64,000 nt of DNA, taken from the NCBI RefSeq assembly GCF_018070465.1, contig NZ_JAGPXT010000012.1:62001-126000 (forward strand), in the 5' to 3' direction. The position numbers and the translations under genes were made by a program. The notes beneath the pieces were generated by a model, which was given only the letters and a program-made list of their open reading frames with translations, did not search any database and was not told the DNA's origin. The DNA comes from Micromonospora sp. C95 (GTDB lineage Bacteria; Actinomycetota; Actinomycetes; Mycobacteriales; Micromonosporaceae). Each line of letters begins with the position of its first letter. Within the stretch, counting starts at the first letter, position 1. Shown in pieces: positions 42,929 through 54,119 of this stretch.

Positions 42929-44212
42929 TCAGGCGGAACGGTAACGCGGGAAGGCGCCAGCACCGGCGTACCGCGCCGCGTCGGCCAACTCCTCCTCGAT
43001 CCGCAGGAGCTGGTTGTACTTCGCGACCCGGTCCGACCGGGCCGGCGCGCCGGTCTTGATCTGGCCGCAACCGGTGGCCACCGCCAGGTCGGCGATGGTG
43101 GTGTCCTCGGTCTCGCCGGAGCGGTGGCTCATCATGCACTTGAAGCCGGCCCGGTGGGCCAGGTCCACCGCGTCCAGCGTCTCGGTGAGCGAACCGATCT
43201 GGTTGACCTTGACCAGCACCGCGTTGGCCGCCTGCTCGGCGATGCCCCGGGCGATGCGCTGCGGGTTGGTGACGAACAGGTCGTCGCCGACGATCTGGAT
43301 CCGGTCACCGATCGCGGCGGTCAGCGTCTGCCAGCCGGCCCAGTCGTCCTCGGCCAGCGGGTCCTCGATGGAGACGATCGGGTACGCGTCGGCCAGCTTG
43401 GTGTAGTACTCGCTCATCTCCGCGGCGCTCTTGGCCGCGCCCTCGAAGGTGTAGCTGCCGTCGGCGAAGAACTCGGTGGCGGCCACGTCGAGGGCGAAGA
43501 CGATGTCGGTGCCGAGCCGGTAGCCGGCCTTCTCCACCGCCTCGGCGATCAGGTCCAGCGCGGCGGCGTTTGTCGGCAGGTTCGGCGCGAAGCCGCCCTC
43601 GTCGCCGAGCCCGGTGGACAGATCCTTCTTCTTCAGCACCGACTTCAGCGCGTGGTACACCTCGGCACCGGAACGCAGCGCCTCCCGGAAGCTCGGCGCA
43701 CCGATCGGCGCGATCATGAACTCCTGGATGTCCACGTTGCTGTCGGCGTGCGCCCCACCGTTGAGGATGTTCATCATCGGCACCGGCAGCAGGTGGGCGT
43801 TCGGCCCGCCCAGGTAGCGGAAGAGGCTCAGGTCGGCGCTGCCGGCCGCAGCCTTGGCCACCGCCAGGGACACCCCGAGGATCGCGTTGGCGCCCAACTC
43901 GGCCTTGTTGTCGGTGCCGTCGATGTCGAGCATCTTCTGGTCGATCGCCCGCTGCTCGCTGGCTTCGTAGCCGATGAGCTGGTCGACGATCCGGTCCTCG
44001 ATGTTGGCGACCGCCTTCTCCACTCCCTTGCCCAGGTAGCGGTCCTTGTCACCGTCGCGCAGCTCGATCGCCTCGAAGGCGCCGGTCGAGGCGCCGGAGG
44101 GCACCGCCGCCCGGGAGATCGTGCCGTCGTCGAGCCCGACCTCGACCTCGACCGTCGGGTTGCCCCGCGAGTCCAGGATCTCCCGAGCCTCGATTACCTC
44201 GATGGTTGCCAC
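42929..44212 (-). CDS. eno: Enolase
   Basis: Converts 2-phosphoglycerate to phosphoenolpyruvate; 427 residues, standard length. The N-terminal ILDSRGNPTVEVEV, the metal-binding DNAEL region, SIEDPLAEDDW (metal ligand), LVKVNQIGSLTE (catalytic lysine) and SHRSGETEDTTIADLAV signature are all present. The start is GTG. First gene of the eno - ftsB - DUF501 - argA - ppx run, and divergent from the lipoprotein gene across 221 bp. Confidence 0.97.
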   Translation of the reverse strand: MATIEVIEAREILDSRGNPTVEVEVGLDDGTISRAAVPSGASTGAFEAIELRDGDKDRYLGKGVEKAVANIEDRIVDQLIGYEASEQRAIDQKMLDIDGTDNKAELGANAILGVSLAVAKAAAGSADLSLFRYLGGPNAHLLPVPMMNILNGGAHADSNVDIQEFMIAPIGAPSFREALRSGAEVYHALKSVLKKKDLSTGLGDEGGFAPNLPTNAAALDLIAEAVEKAGYRLGTDIVFALDVAATEFFADGSYTFEGAAKSAAEMSEYYTKLADAYPIVSIEDPLAEDDWAGWQTLTAAIGDRIQIVGDDLFVTNPQRIARGIAEQAANAVLVKVNQIGSLTETLDAVDLAHRAGFKCMMSHRSGETEDTTIADLAVATGCGQIKTGAPARSDRVAKYNQLLRIEEELADAARYAGAGAFPRYRSA

Positions 44213-44433
44213 TGAGTCGCTCCTCGTTCGTGTGGTCTCGTCCGGTATGGGCCGCGACGGTGCGGCAGCGGCAGGTGTTGAACGCAGCGTATCGGTCCCC
44301 GCTTTCCGGCACGGCCACCGGGCGGGTCGACGACCACGCTCCGGTACCCGACGGGTCGGACATTCCCGGATTCTCGTGCCTCAACCGGCAACCGGTTTGC
44401 ACGAGCGGGACCCGATCGACAAGGCTGGTCGCC

Positions 44434-45126
44434 ATGCCCGCCGCTTCGACCACTCTCCGTACGCTCGCGGTGTCGGTCATCGCGTTGCTCACCGTCACCG
44501 GCTGCCAGGCTCTGGACGACGCCGGGCGGGCCATGGGTCGGTCCGACATCGTCAACGATCTCGCCGCGCGGATGGACCGGGCGCTGGAGCTGACCTACTC
44601 GGCGGAGTACCAGATTCCGGGCGGCCGGAGCGTCTCGTTCGTCCAGTCGCAGGACCCGGCCCGGTCCAGCTACACCTGGCCCGGCGGAAAGCTGACCGTG
44701 ACCGACGAGGCGACCACTCGGTGCGACACCGACGGCGATCGGACCGTCTGCACCGTGGAGGAGCCACCCGCCCCCAACAGCAAGCCCTCGGTGGTGGTCT
44801 TCGCCGAGGCTGAGCTACAGGGGCTGGTCACCCCTCCGCTGGTGATGGGCCGGCTGACCGCCGCGGCGTTGGACCCCGACGCGGTCATCACCGAGCGCAG
44901 CAGCACCGTCGTCGGCTACCACGCGACCTGCGTCGACGTGCGTCAGAACGGGGAGAGCTTCACCGCCTGCGTGACCGGGGAGGGCACGCTGGGCAGCTTC
45001 ACCGGTCAGCTCGACGGGCAACCGGTCGAGCTGGCGCTGAGCCGCTACCGCGATCAGGTCGACGGCGGCGCCTTCGACCTGCCGGCGGGTGCCGACGTGG
45101 TGGACCGGCGCGCCGAGGGCTCCTGA
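44434..45126 (+). CDS. Secreted lipoprotein of unknown function
   Basis: A 230-residue lipoprotein. Signal peptide of about 25 residues with lipobox LTVTGC (cysteine at about 25). The mature part is beta-rich with a cysteine pair in RCDTDGDRTVCTV and a second pair in ATCVDVRQNGESFTACV; both are good candidates for disulfides. A similar pattern occurs in actinomycete envelope lipoproteins of unknown role. ATG 44434 is the first start after which the signal peptide begins at once. Confidence 0.75.
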   Translation: MPAASTTLRTLAVSVIALLTVTGCQALDDAGRAMGRSDIVNDLAARMDRALELTYSAEYQIPGGRSVSFVQSQDPARSSYTWPGGKLTVTDEATTRCDTDGDRTVCTVEEPPAPNSKPSVVVFAEAELQGLVTPPLVMGRLTAAALDPDAVITERSSTVVGYHATCVDVRQNGESFTACVTGEGTLGSFTGQLDGQPVELALSRYRDQVDGGAFDLPAGADVVDRRAEGS

Positions 45127-45155
45127 GCCAACCCCGCACAGCCGGGCGATACGGC

Positions 45156-46775
45156 CTACCCGTCGAGCAGGGTGCGAAGGTGGCGCGGCGGTGGGCTGCC
45201 GTGCGCCAGCATCTCGTCGTGCCAGTCGCGCAGCGGCACGTGCTGCGGCCGGGCGGCGGCGATCTCGGCCACCTCGCTGTAGCCGACGAAGTACGTCGAC
45301 AGCTGCGCCGAGGTCAGCAACGCGCGGCGCCACTTGCCCGCCGCCTCACCCTCCTCCTGGAAGCCGCGTCCGGTCAGCAAGGCCATCGCCTCCGCCTCCG
45401 GCAGCTCCTCGGCATGCGTCAGCTGGTCGAGCAGCGCGTTGAGGGTCATCCGTAGCTGCATCTTCAGCTGCTGCAATCGCACGGGCAGGCCACCGAAGTC
45501 GCGGCCGACCATCAGCTCCTCGGCGTAGACCGCCCACCCCTCGACGAAGGGGCCGGAGCGGATCAGCGCCCGTACCCGGGTGGAGCCGGCGTACCGCCGG
45601 GCGTGGGCGAGTTGGAGGAAGTGGCCCGGCATCGCCTCGTGCACGGTGAGGTTGCGGATCATGTGGTCGTTGTACTCGCGGTAGAACGACTCCACCCGGC
45701 GTGCGGGCCAATCCAGCGGTGTCGGCGCGATGCAGTAGAACGTCGGCACGGCGGCGGTCTCCAGACCACCGGGCGCGTCGCAGTAGGCCACCGCCACACC
45801 CCGGGCGAACTGCGGCATCACCTGGATGACGCACGGGTCGTCCGGCACGGTCACCAGGTCGTGCGCCCGGACTGCGTCGCTCGCCTCGTCCATGGTGATC
45901 GAGGCCAGGTCGACGATTGTGTGGTCGTCGGGGTGTTCGGCGGCGAGCAGGTCGAGGGCCCGGCGCACGGTCTCGTCGTCGGCCGGGCCACCGACGAGTT
46001 CGACCGCCGCCGCGCGGATCTCGTCGGTGACCCGGTCGAGGTTCGCCCAGGCCCGCCGCTGGATCTCGGCGGCGCCCAGCTCGGTGTCGAGCGTGTGCCA
46101 CAGGCGCGCCTCCCAGCGCCGCCGGCCCAGCCGGGGATCGCGACCCGGGCCGGCGTCGGCCGTCAGCCCGGCACGCAGCCAGGCGACGAACTCGTCGAGC
46201 GCGGCCAGCGCCGCGGTGGCGGCCGGCTCGATCCGGTCGAGGCCGGCGGGTGCCTGCGCGAGTAGCGCGGGTACCTCGTCGCGGATCAGCGCCGCCACCC
46301 CGGTGAACTGCCCGACCGCCGTCTCGGCGTGGATCCGGGGCATGTCACGCAACGTCGCGCGCGCGGTGGCCAGCGCATCCGGTACGGCGGCGAGGCGGCC
46401 GGCGAGGGCGGTCAACCGCACCTCCACCGGCGCGTACGGGCGGGACAGCAGGGCGTGCAGCAGCGGACCGGGGTTGTGCACGAGCGGGTCCCACTCGTGC
46501 CCCCGGATCTCGGTCAGCTCGAACAGTTCCCGGTCGACAAGCGCGGAGAGCAGGGCGTGGTCCACCCGCTCCTCGACGTCGAGGTCGTCAGCGTCGATCT
46601 CGACGAGCGCGCTCGCCGCGTCGACAAGCATCGCCCGGTCCCCCGCGACCGCGTCGGCCGAGAAATCCGGCAACCGATCGTCGACCCGATGGTCCCCCGC
46701 CGTCCCGGCGAGCCCCGGCCGACTCCCCAGCAACGCCTCGACAACCCGCTCCCCCACCACCCGAAACCGCTCCAC
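45156..46775 (-). CDS. DUF885 family zinc metallopeptidase-like protein
   Basis: A 539-residue protein of the DUF885 family, a helical zinc metallopeptidase group. The zinc motif HEAMPGHF (about 376-383) is the family variant of HExxH. A distal GWAVYAEELM segment provides the further glutamate. The start is GTG. Substrates are unknown; no signal peptide is seen, so it is likely cytoplasmic. It is convergent with the lipoprotein gene, 29 bp apart. Confidence 0.82.
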   Translation of the reverse strand: MERFRVVGERVVEALLGSRPGLAGTAGDHRVDDRLPDFSADAVAGDRAMLVDAASALVEIDADDLDVEERVDHALLSALVDRELFELTEIRGHEWDPLVHNPGPLLHALLSRPYAPVEVRLTALAGRLAAVPDALATARATLRDMPRIHAETAVGQFTGVAALIRDEVPALLAQAPAGLDRIEPAATAALAALDEFVAWLRAGLTADAGPGRDPRLGRRRWEARLWHTLDTELGAAEIQRRAWANLDRVTDEIRAAAVELVGGPADDETVRRALDLLAAEHPDDHTIVDLASITMDEASDAVRAHDLVTVPDDPCVIQVMPQFARGVAVAYCDAPGGLETAAVPTFYCIAPTPLDWPARRVESFYREYNDHMIRNLTVHEAMPGHFLQLAHARRYAGSTRVRALIRSGPFVEGWAVYAEELMVGRDFGGLPVRLQQLKMQLRMTLNALLDQLTHAEELPEAEAMALLTGRGFQEEGEAAGKWRRALLTSAQLSTYFVGYSEVAEIAAARPQHVPLRDWHDEMLAHGSPPPRHLRTLLDG

Positions 46776-46837
46776 CCCCCGACCCTAACCACCCCCACCC
46801 GAACCCACCCGTCGGCGCTCCACCCCACCCCACCCCG

Positions 46838-46898
46838 GTTGATCATGAGGTTAGCGGCACCGGATCCGACATTTCGAGCAGATAACCTCATGATCAAC
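46838..46898. repeat. Intergenic inverted repeat, GATCATG type (copy b)
   Basis: Perfect 16-bp arms GTTGATCATGAGGTTA (46838-46853 and 46883-46898) around a 29-nt centre, extended outward by CCCC/GGGG pairing with one bulge. The right arm contains the stop codon of mazG (46894-46896). It is the gap between mazG and the DUF885 gene and nearly the same sequence as copy a. Confidence 0.85.
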
Positions 46899-47880
46899 GG
46901 GGTGGGGGTAGGGGGTTGGACTCGGTGGTGCGGATGGTTTGGGCGTGGGACAGGGCGGTGCGGCGGAGGGCGGCTTCGGGGTCGAGGTCGGTCGCGTGGG
47001 CCTGGGCGACCAGGGCGAGCAGGTGGGCGCCGAGAGTGGTTTCGGGGTCGGGTTGTGCCTCCGGTGCTGGCAGCGGTGCGGTGATGCCGGCCCGGGCGGC
47101 ACGCTCGACGATCTTCGCCGCCAGGGCGAGCGCCGGCTGGCTCAGCGCGATGCCGTCGAGCACCGAGTCACGGGCCTTCTCCGCCTGCTTGATCCGCTCC
47201 CAGTTGGCGGTGATCTCCTCCAGGGTGCCCGCCTCGGCACCGGCGAAGACGTGCGGGTTGCGCCGGACCATCTTTTCGACCAGCCCACCGGCCACGTCGT
47301 CGATGGTCCAGCGTTCGTCCTCGGGCAACTCCTCGGCCAGCCGGGCGTGCAACACCACCTGGAGCAGTACGTCACCCAGTTCCTCGCGCAGCGCGTCGGT
47401 GTCCCCGACGCCTATCGCGTCGTAGGCCTCGTAGCTCTCCTCCAGCAGGAACCCGGCCAGGCTGCGGTGGGTCTGCGCCCGCTTCCACGGATCCCCGCCG
47501 GGTGAGAGCAGCCGGTCGAGCACCGCCACCGCGTCCAGCAGCCGCGCGCCCGGGGGGTCCCACGAGCCGTACATCAGCTCCAGCTCCGCCAGCCCCGGCT
47601 CGCGGGCCAGTCGTAGCCCCAGCTCCCGGGCCAGCGACTCGTCCCCGGCCGGGCCGGCCAGCCAGACCACCGTGTCGTGCGCCGTCACCGCGTCCAGCAG
47701 CGACGGCACCGGCGGCCCGTCCAGTACCCGCACCTCGGCACCCACCGACCGCAGCGCGGTGGTCAGCTCGCTTTCCTCGGCGGCCAGCACGGGAGCGGCG
47801 CGTACGGCATCCCAGGCAGCCGCCGTCAACAGCCCGGCCGGCAACCGGGGGGAGGTCACCAGCAGGACGATCCGGGGCAT
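46894..47880 (-). CDS. mazG: Nucleoside triphosphate pyrophosphohydrolase MazG
   Basis: Hydrolyses NTPs and oxidised dNTPs to monophosphates. The MazG core begins at about residue 125 (DRLLSPGGDPWKRAQTHRS); catalytic acids are in EESYE (E147, E148, E151) and EELGD (E166, E167, D170). The N-terminal 120 residues are the actinobacterial extension. The 328-residue size agrees with Rv1021. It follows the SurA-like gene by 2 bp on the same strand, and its stop lies in a palindrome. Confidence 0.9.
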   Translation of the reverse strand: MPRIVLLVTSPRLPAGLLTAAAWDAVRAAPVLAAEESELTTALRSVGAEVRVLDGPPVPSLLDAVTAHDTVVWLAGPAGDESLARELGLRLAREPGLAELELMYGSWDPPGARLLDAVAVLDRLLSPGGDPWKRAQTHRSLAGFLLEESYEAYDAIGVGDTDALREELGDVLLQVVLHARLAEELPEDERWTIDDVAGGLVEKMVRRNPHVFAGAEAGTLEEITANWERIKQAEKARDSVLDGIALSQPALALAAKIVERAARAGITAPLPAPEAQPDPETTLGAHLLALVAQAHATDLDPEAALRRTALSHAQTIRTTESNPLPPPR

Positions 47881-47882
47881 GC

Positions 47883-48650
47883 TCAGCCGGCGGTCGGTGC
47901 GGCCGGCTCGGGCCGCGGCCGTGGGGTGGAGATGTCGGTGACCGCGTCGGACCCCGGCTCACCCAGCGGCACGCCCACCGCGATGGCCTGCCCGCTGAAG
48001 CTCAGCACCGGGAACACCAGCGGCCGGTACCGGGGATTGACCGTCACGTCGTACGTCTCGACGGCCTCGCGCAGCGAGTTGCGGCTCGCCAGCGCCTGGC
48101 GCAGCTGCTCGCCGTCGAGCTGGGTGGCGGCCTGCTCGACGGTCACCTCGGCCGGCACCGCGCCGGCCCGCTTGCCCGCCGCGACCAGGTCGATCAGCTC
48201 CTGCTCGGTGGGGGCCACCGGAGCGCCGATCGGAATGCCGGAGAGGCAGGTGTACAGCTCGGCGACCTGCCGCACGTACCCGGTCTCCGGGCTCAGGCCG
48301 AGCCCCTGGGCCACCTGCCCCGGGTCGACCTGGCTCTGCGAGCGGTAGCCCTCGTCGGCGGAGATGCGCTCGCAGACCTCGCTGAGCACCAGGGTGCTCA
48401 CCACCTGGCTGCGCCCGGGCACCTGAGGCTCCTGGCCGGGCAGCGGAGGCTCCTGGCCGGGCGGCAGCTCGTCCCCCTCGGCCGGGGTCGGGTTCTTCGC
48501 CTGAACGTCCTCGATGACCTCGGTGACCGCGTCCTCGGTGATCCGGTGGTCACCGACATAGGCGGCGACACCGGGCTCGGAACGGCAACCGGCGAGGGCG
48601 ACGAGGCCGACCGCCACGCTGGCGACGGCGACAAGACGGCGAGCACGCAT
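47883..48650 (-). CDS. SurA N-terminal-like lipoprotein
   Basis: A 255-residue lipoprotein with signal peptide and lipobox ALAGC (cysteine about 22). The mature part has the SurA N-terminal pattern YVGDHRITEDAVTEVIEDV, followed by a Pro/Gly-rich loop with two near-identical PGQEP units, and helical SurA-like segments. Members are envelope chaperone-like proteins; no PPIase domain is seen. ATG 48650 is preceded by GAGAGAG. It lies between mfd and mazG. Confidence 0.75.
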   Translation of the reverse strand: MRARRLVAVASVAVGLVALAGCRSEPGVAAYVGDHRITEDAVTEVIEDVQAKNPTPAEGDELPPGQEPPLPGQEPQVPGRSQVVSTLVLSEVCERISADEGYRSQSQVDPGQVAQGLGLSPETGYVRQVAELYTCLSGIPIGAPVAPTEQELIDLVAAGKRAGAVPAEVTVEQAATQLDGEQLRQALASRNSLREAVETYDVTVNPRYRPLVFPVLSFSGQAIAVGVPLGEPGSDAVTDISTPRPRPEPAAPTAG

Positions 48651-48717
48651 GCCCGTCACTCTCTCATGCCCCACCCCACCCACCCCTGACAGGTCCCCCG
48701 CCCCGCCACCCCACCGG

Positions 48718-48772
48718 TCGATCATGAAGTTGCTGTCATCCGGCTCGGCGTGGCGTGACAACAACTTCATGA

Positions 48773-48776
<4 letters not shown>
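48718..48776. repeat. Intergenic inverted repeat, GATCATG type (copy c)
   Basis: Arms 48718-48738 and 48756-48776 pair at 19 of 21 positions (core GATCATGAAGTTG) around a 17-nt centre. The right arm contains the stop codon of mfd (48773-48775). It fills the gap between mfd and the SurA-like gene. Confidence 0.85.
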
Positions 48777-52486
<3,710 letters not shown>

Positions 52487-52636
52487 GATCACTTCCGAGG
52501 TGGGGACACGACGATCACCCCGCGTCCAACCGGACGGGGGGTGTACGAATGTCAGCCTAGCTCCGCCCCCCGACCATCTCCCCGTTTACCACCCTGCCCA
52601 CCCGACCCCTCACCCGAACCACCTCCCGAGCGTGCG

Positions 52637-52695
52637 CAACTTCGGGAGAAGGTGCAGCCTGCGGCGCGAGGGAGGCCACACTTTGCCCGAAGTTG
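52637..52695. repeat. Intergenic inverted repeat, CAACTTCGGG type (copy f)
   Basis: Arms 52637-52651 and 52681-52695 pair at 13 of 15 positions around a 29-nt centre. Unlike most others it lies between two divergent genes (mfd and the cyclase), where a terminator has no obvious use. Confidence 0.65.
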
Positions 52696-52765
52696 TCGCC
52701 TCACCGGGGCGGCAGGAGCAGTGGCGGATCTTGACTGGTCGGGTGGGGGGTGATCGGGTGGGGGC

Positions 52766-53680
52766 GTGAGTGGGCAGTGGCGGGTGCAGTTCGACGCGGT
52801 GGTCGATTTCGCCAACGGCGGCGGCCTGAGCACCGAGGGCTTCCGGCTGGACATCCCGGGCGACCGGGTCGACGACGCCGACCTTGCGACGCTGTTCGTC
52901 CGGCACCTCGGCCTGCTGATGGTGTCCGAGGTGCGGATCACCAACAAGACGTTCATCGAGGAACCGCACAAGGGCGGTCGCGCCGTCAGGGGTGCGCCGG
53001 GCGGGGGCACCGGGCGGCGGCTGATCGAGTTGAGTCACCCGGTCACCGACGGGATGACCACCCTGCCCGGCTGGCCGGCCCCGAAGATCACCGAGTGGCT
53101 GACCCGCGAGGCGTCCCGCGAGCACTACGCCCCGGGCACCGAGTTCCAGGTGGCCCGGATCGACATGATCGCCAACACCGGCACCTACCTGGACACCCCC
53201 GCCCACCGGTACGCCGACGGTGCCGACCTGTCCGGTTTCCCGCTCGACCGGCTCGCCGACCTGCCCGGGCTCGTCGTCCGGCTGCCCGCCGACACCCGCG
53301 CGGTCGACCGGCTGCTGCTGGCGCCGTACGACGTCGCCGGCAAAGCGGTGCTGCTGCACACCGGTTGGGACGCCCACTTCGGCACCCCCGGATACGGCGC
53401 CCCGGAGGCGCCCCACCTGACCGGTGACGGCGCGCAGGCGTTTGTCGACGCGGGTGCCGCCCTGGTCGGCATCGACTCGATCAACATTGACGACATGGGT
53501 CCGGCGGCCGGCGGTCAACGGCCCGCGCACAGCCTCCTGCTGGCCGCCGGCATCCCGATCGTGGAGCACCTGACCGGGCTGGCCGCTCTGCCACCGGACG
53601 GCTTCCGGTTCACCGCCGCCCCACCGAGGGTGGTCGGCATGGGCACCTTCCCCGTCCGCGCCTTCGCCGTCGTGGACTGA
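52766..53680 (+). CDS. Cyclase/kynurenine formamidase-like protein with extra N-terminal domain
   Basis: A 304-residue protein. Residues 1-80 form a separate region (VDFANGGGLSTEGFRLDIPGD, VRHLGLLMVSEVRI) that I recall as its own small protein in Streptomyces. Residues 85-300 match the cyclase family (RLIELSHPVTDGMTTLPGWP). The usual metal motif HxGTHxDxPxH reads NTGTYLDTPAH (137-147), so two of the canonical histidines are Asn137 and Tyr141, while Asp143 and His147 remain. The reaction is unknown. GTG start. Whether the substitution still allows metal binding is open; this variant wording occurs in a subgroup of the family. Confidence 0.8.
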   Translation: MSGQWRVQFDAVVDFANGGGLSTEGFRLDIPGDRVDDADLATLFVRHLGLLMVSEVRITNKTFIEEPHKGGRAVRGAPGGGTGRRLIELSHPVTDGMTTLPGWPAPKITEWLTREASREHYAPGTEFQVARIDMIANTGTYLDTPAHRYADGADLSGFPLDRLADLPGLVVRLPADTRAVDRLLLAPYDVAGKAVLLHTGWDAHFGTPGYGAPEAPHLTGDGAQAFVDAGAALVGIDSINIDDMGPAAGGQRPAHSLLLAAGIPIVEHLTGLAALPPDGFRFTAAPPRVVGMGTFPVRAFAVVD

Positions 53681-53699
53681 GAGGCAAGGTCAACTCCGG

Positions 53700-53750
53700 A
53701 TGCGGGATGCCGCGGCTTCCGTCGGGCGCGGATACCGCGACATCCCGCAT
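53700..53750. repeat. Intergenic inverted repeat, CATGCGG type (copy g)
   Basis: Arms 53700-53715 and 53735-53750 pair at 15 of 16 positions around 19 nt; the arm reads ATGCGGGATGYCGCGG. Between the cyclase gene and the peptidase remnant (converging). Related in wording to copy e. Confidence 0.75.
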
Positions 53751-53788
53751 GTCGAGTGGATGTTGTGTCTCGGTGGCTGGCTCGGCCG

Positions 53789-53918
53789 TCAGTGGCGCAC
53801 CGAGAGGTCGACGTCGAAGGCGCGACCGGTAAGGTAGACCTCGACGGCCGGCGGAGGGTGAGACGATCGCCACTCGATCACCTGGTTGCGGCTTCGAGGG
53901 CTGCACCAACGGCGTCAT
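53789..53918 (-). pseudogene. Remnant of an LD-carboxypeptidase (peptidase S66)
   Basis: The ATG at 53916-53918 begins an S66-like N-terminus (PLVQPSKPQPGDRVAIVSPSAG), the opening of LD-carboxypeptidase/MccF proteins. After about 23 codons similarity stops, and in the neighbouring frame a short C-terminus-like segment (AVEVYLTGRAFDVDLSVRH) runs to a stop at 53789. This fits an internal deletion that removed nearly the whole gene and joined the two ends out of frame. The catalytic serine region is absent. The assignment rests on a short motif; the 3' part is the weaker half. Confidence 0.5.
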
Positions 53919-54119
53919 GTCTTCGACGCTATCGGCCGTGAACAGCGGTTTCGCCCTCCGGAAGCCGGCGACCGGCGCACCTCGGCAGCATCGACATCGG
54001 TCCGGGGCTCCCCTGAAACGCAGGGCGTTGGCAAGGGGCCCTTCCTTCCGGACGGGTTCGCGTGGATACGATCGGGGGAGTCGGACAGCGCTGTCCTTCG
54101 TACCTGACGTGAGGAGCGC
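53919..54119. other. ppc upstream region
   Basis: The 201 bp between the peptidase remnant and ppc (the full gap from the cyclase to ppc is 439 bp and also holds copy g and the remnant). It contains a weak TACGAT box (54067-54072) and a perfect 14-bp palindrome close to the ppc start. A strand with AGGGGCCCTT near 54038 is a self-complementary tract often seen in actinomycete spacers. No gene is supported here. Confidence 0.5.
54083..54096. promoter_or_regulatory. 14-bp palindrome upstream of ppc
   Basis: GGACAGCGCTGTCC is a perfect palindrome ending 23 bp before the ppc start. If TACGAT at 54067-54072 is the -10 box, the palindrome would lie in the early transcribed region, where a repressor could act. 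Neither the promoter nor the regulator is proven. Confidence 0.35.

Noticed and set aside
45127..45155. Possible terminator between the lipoprotein and DUF885 genes
   Set aside because: The 29-bp gap has no stable stem.
53756..53941. Plus-strand 61-codon frame between the cyclase and ppc genes
   Set aside because: It is antisense to the peptidase remnant, has no ribosome site and no recognisable content.
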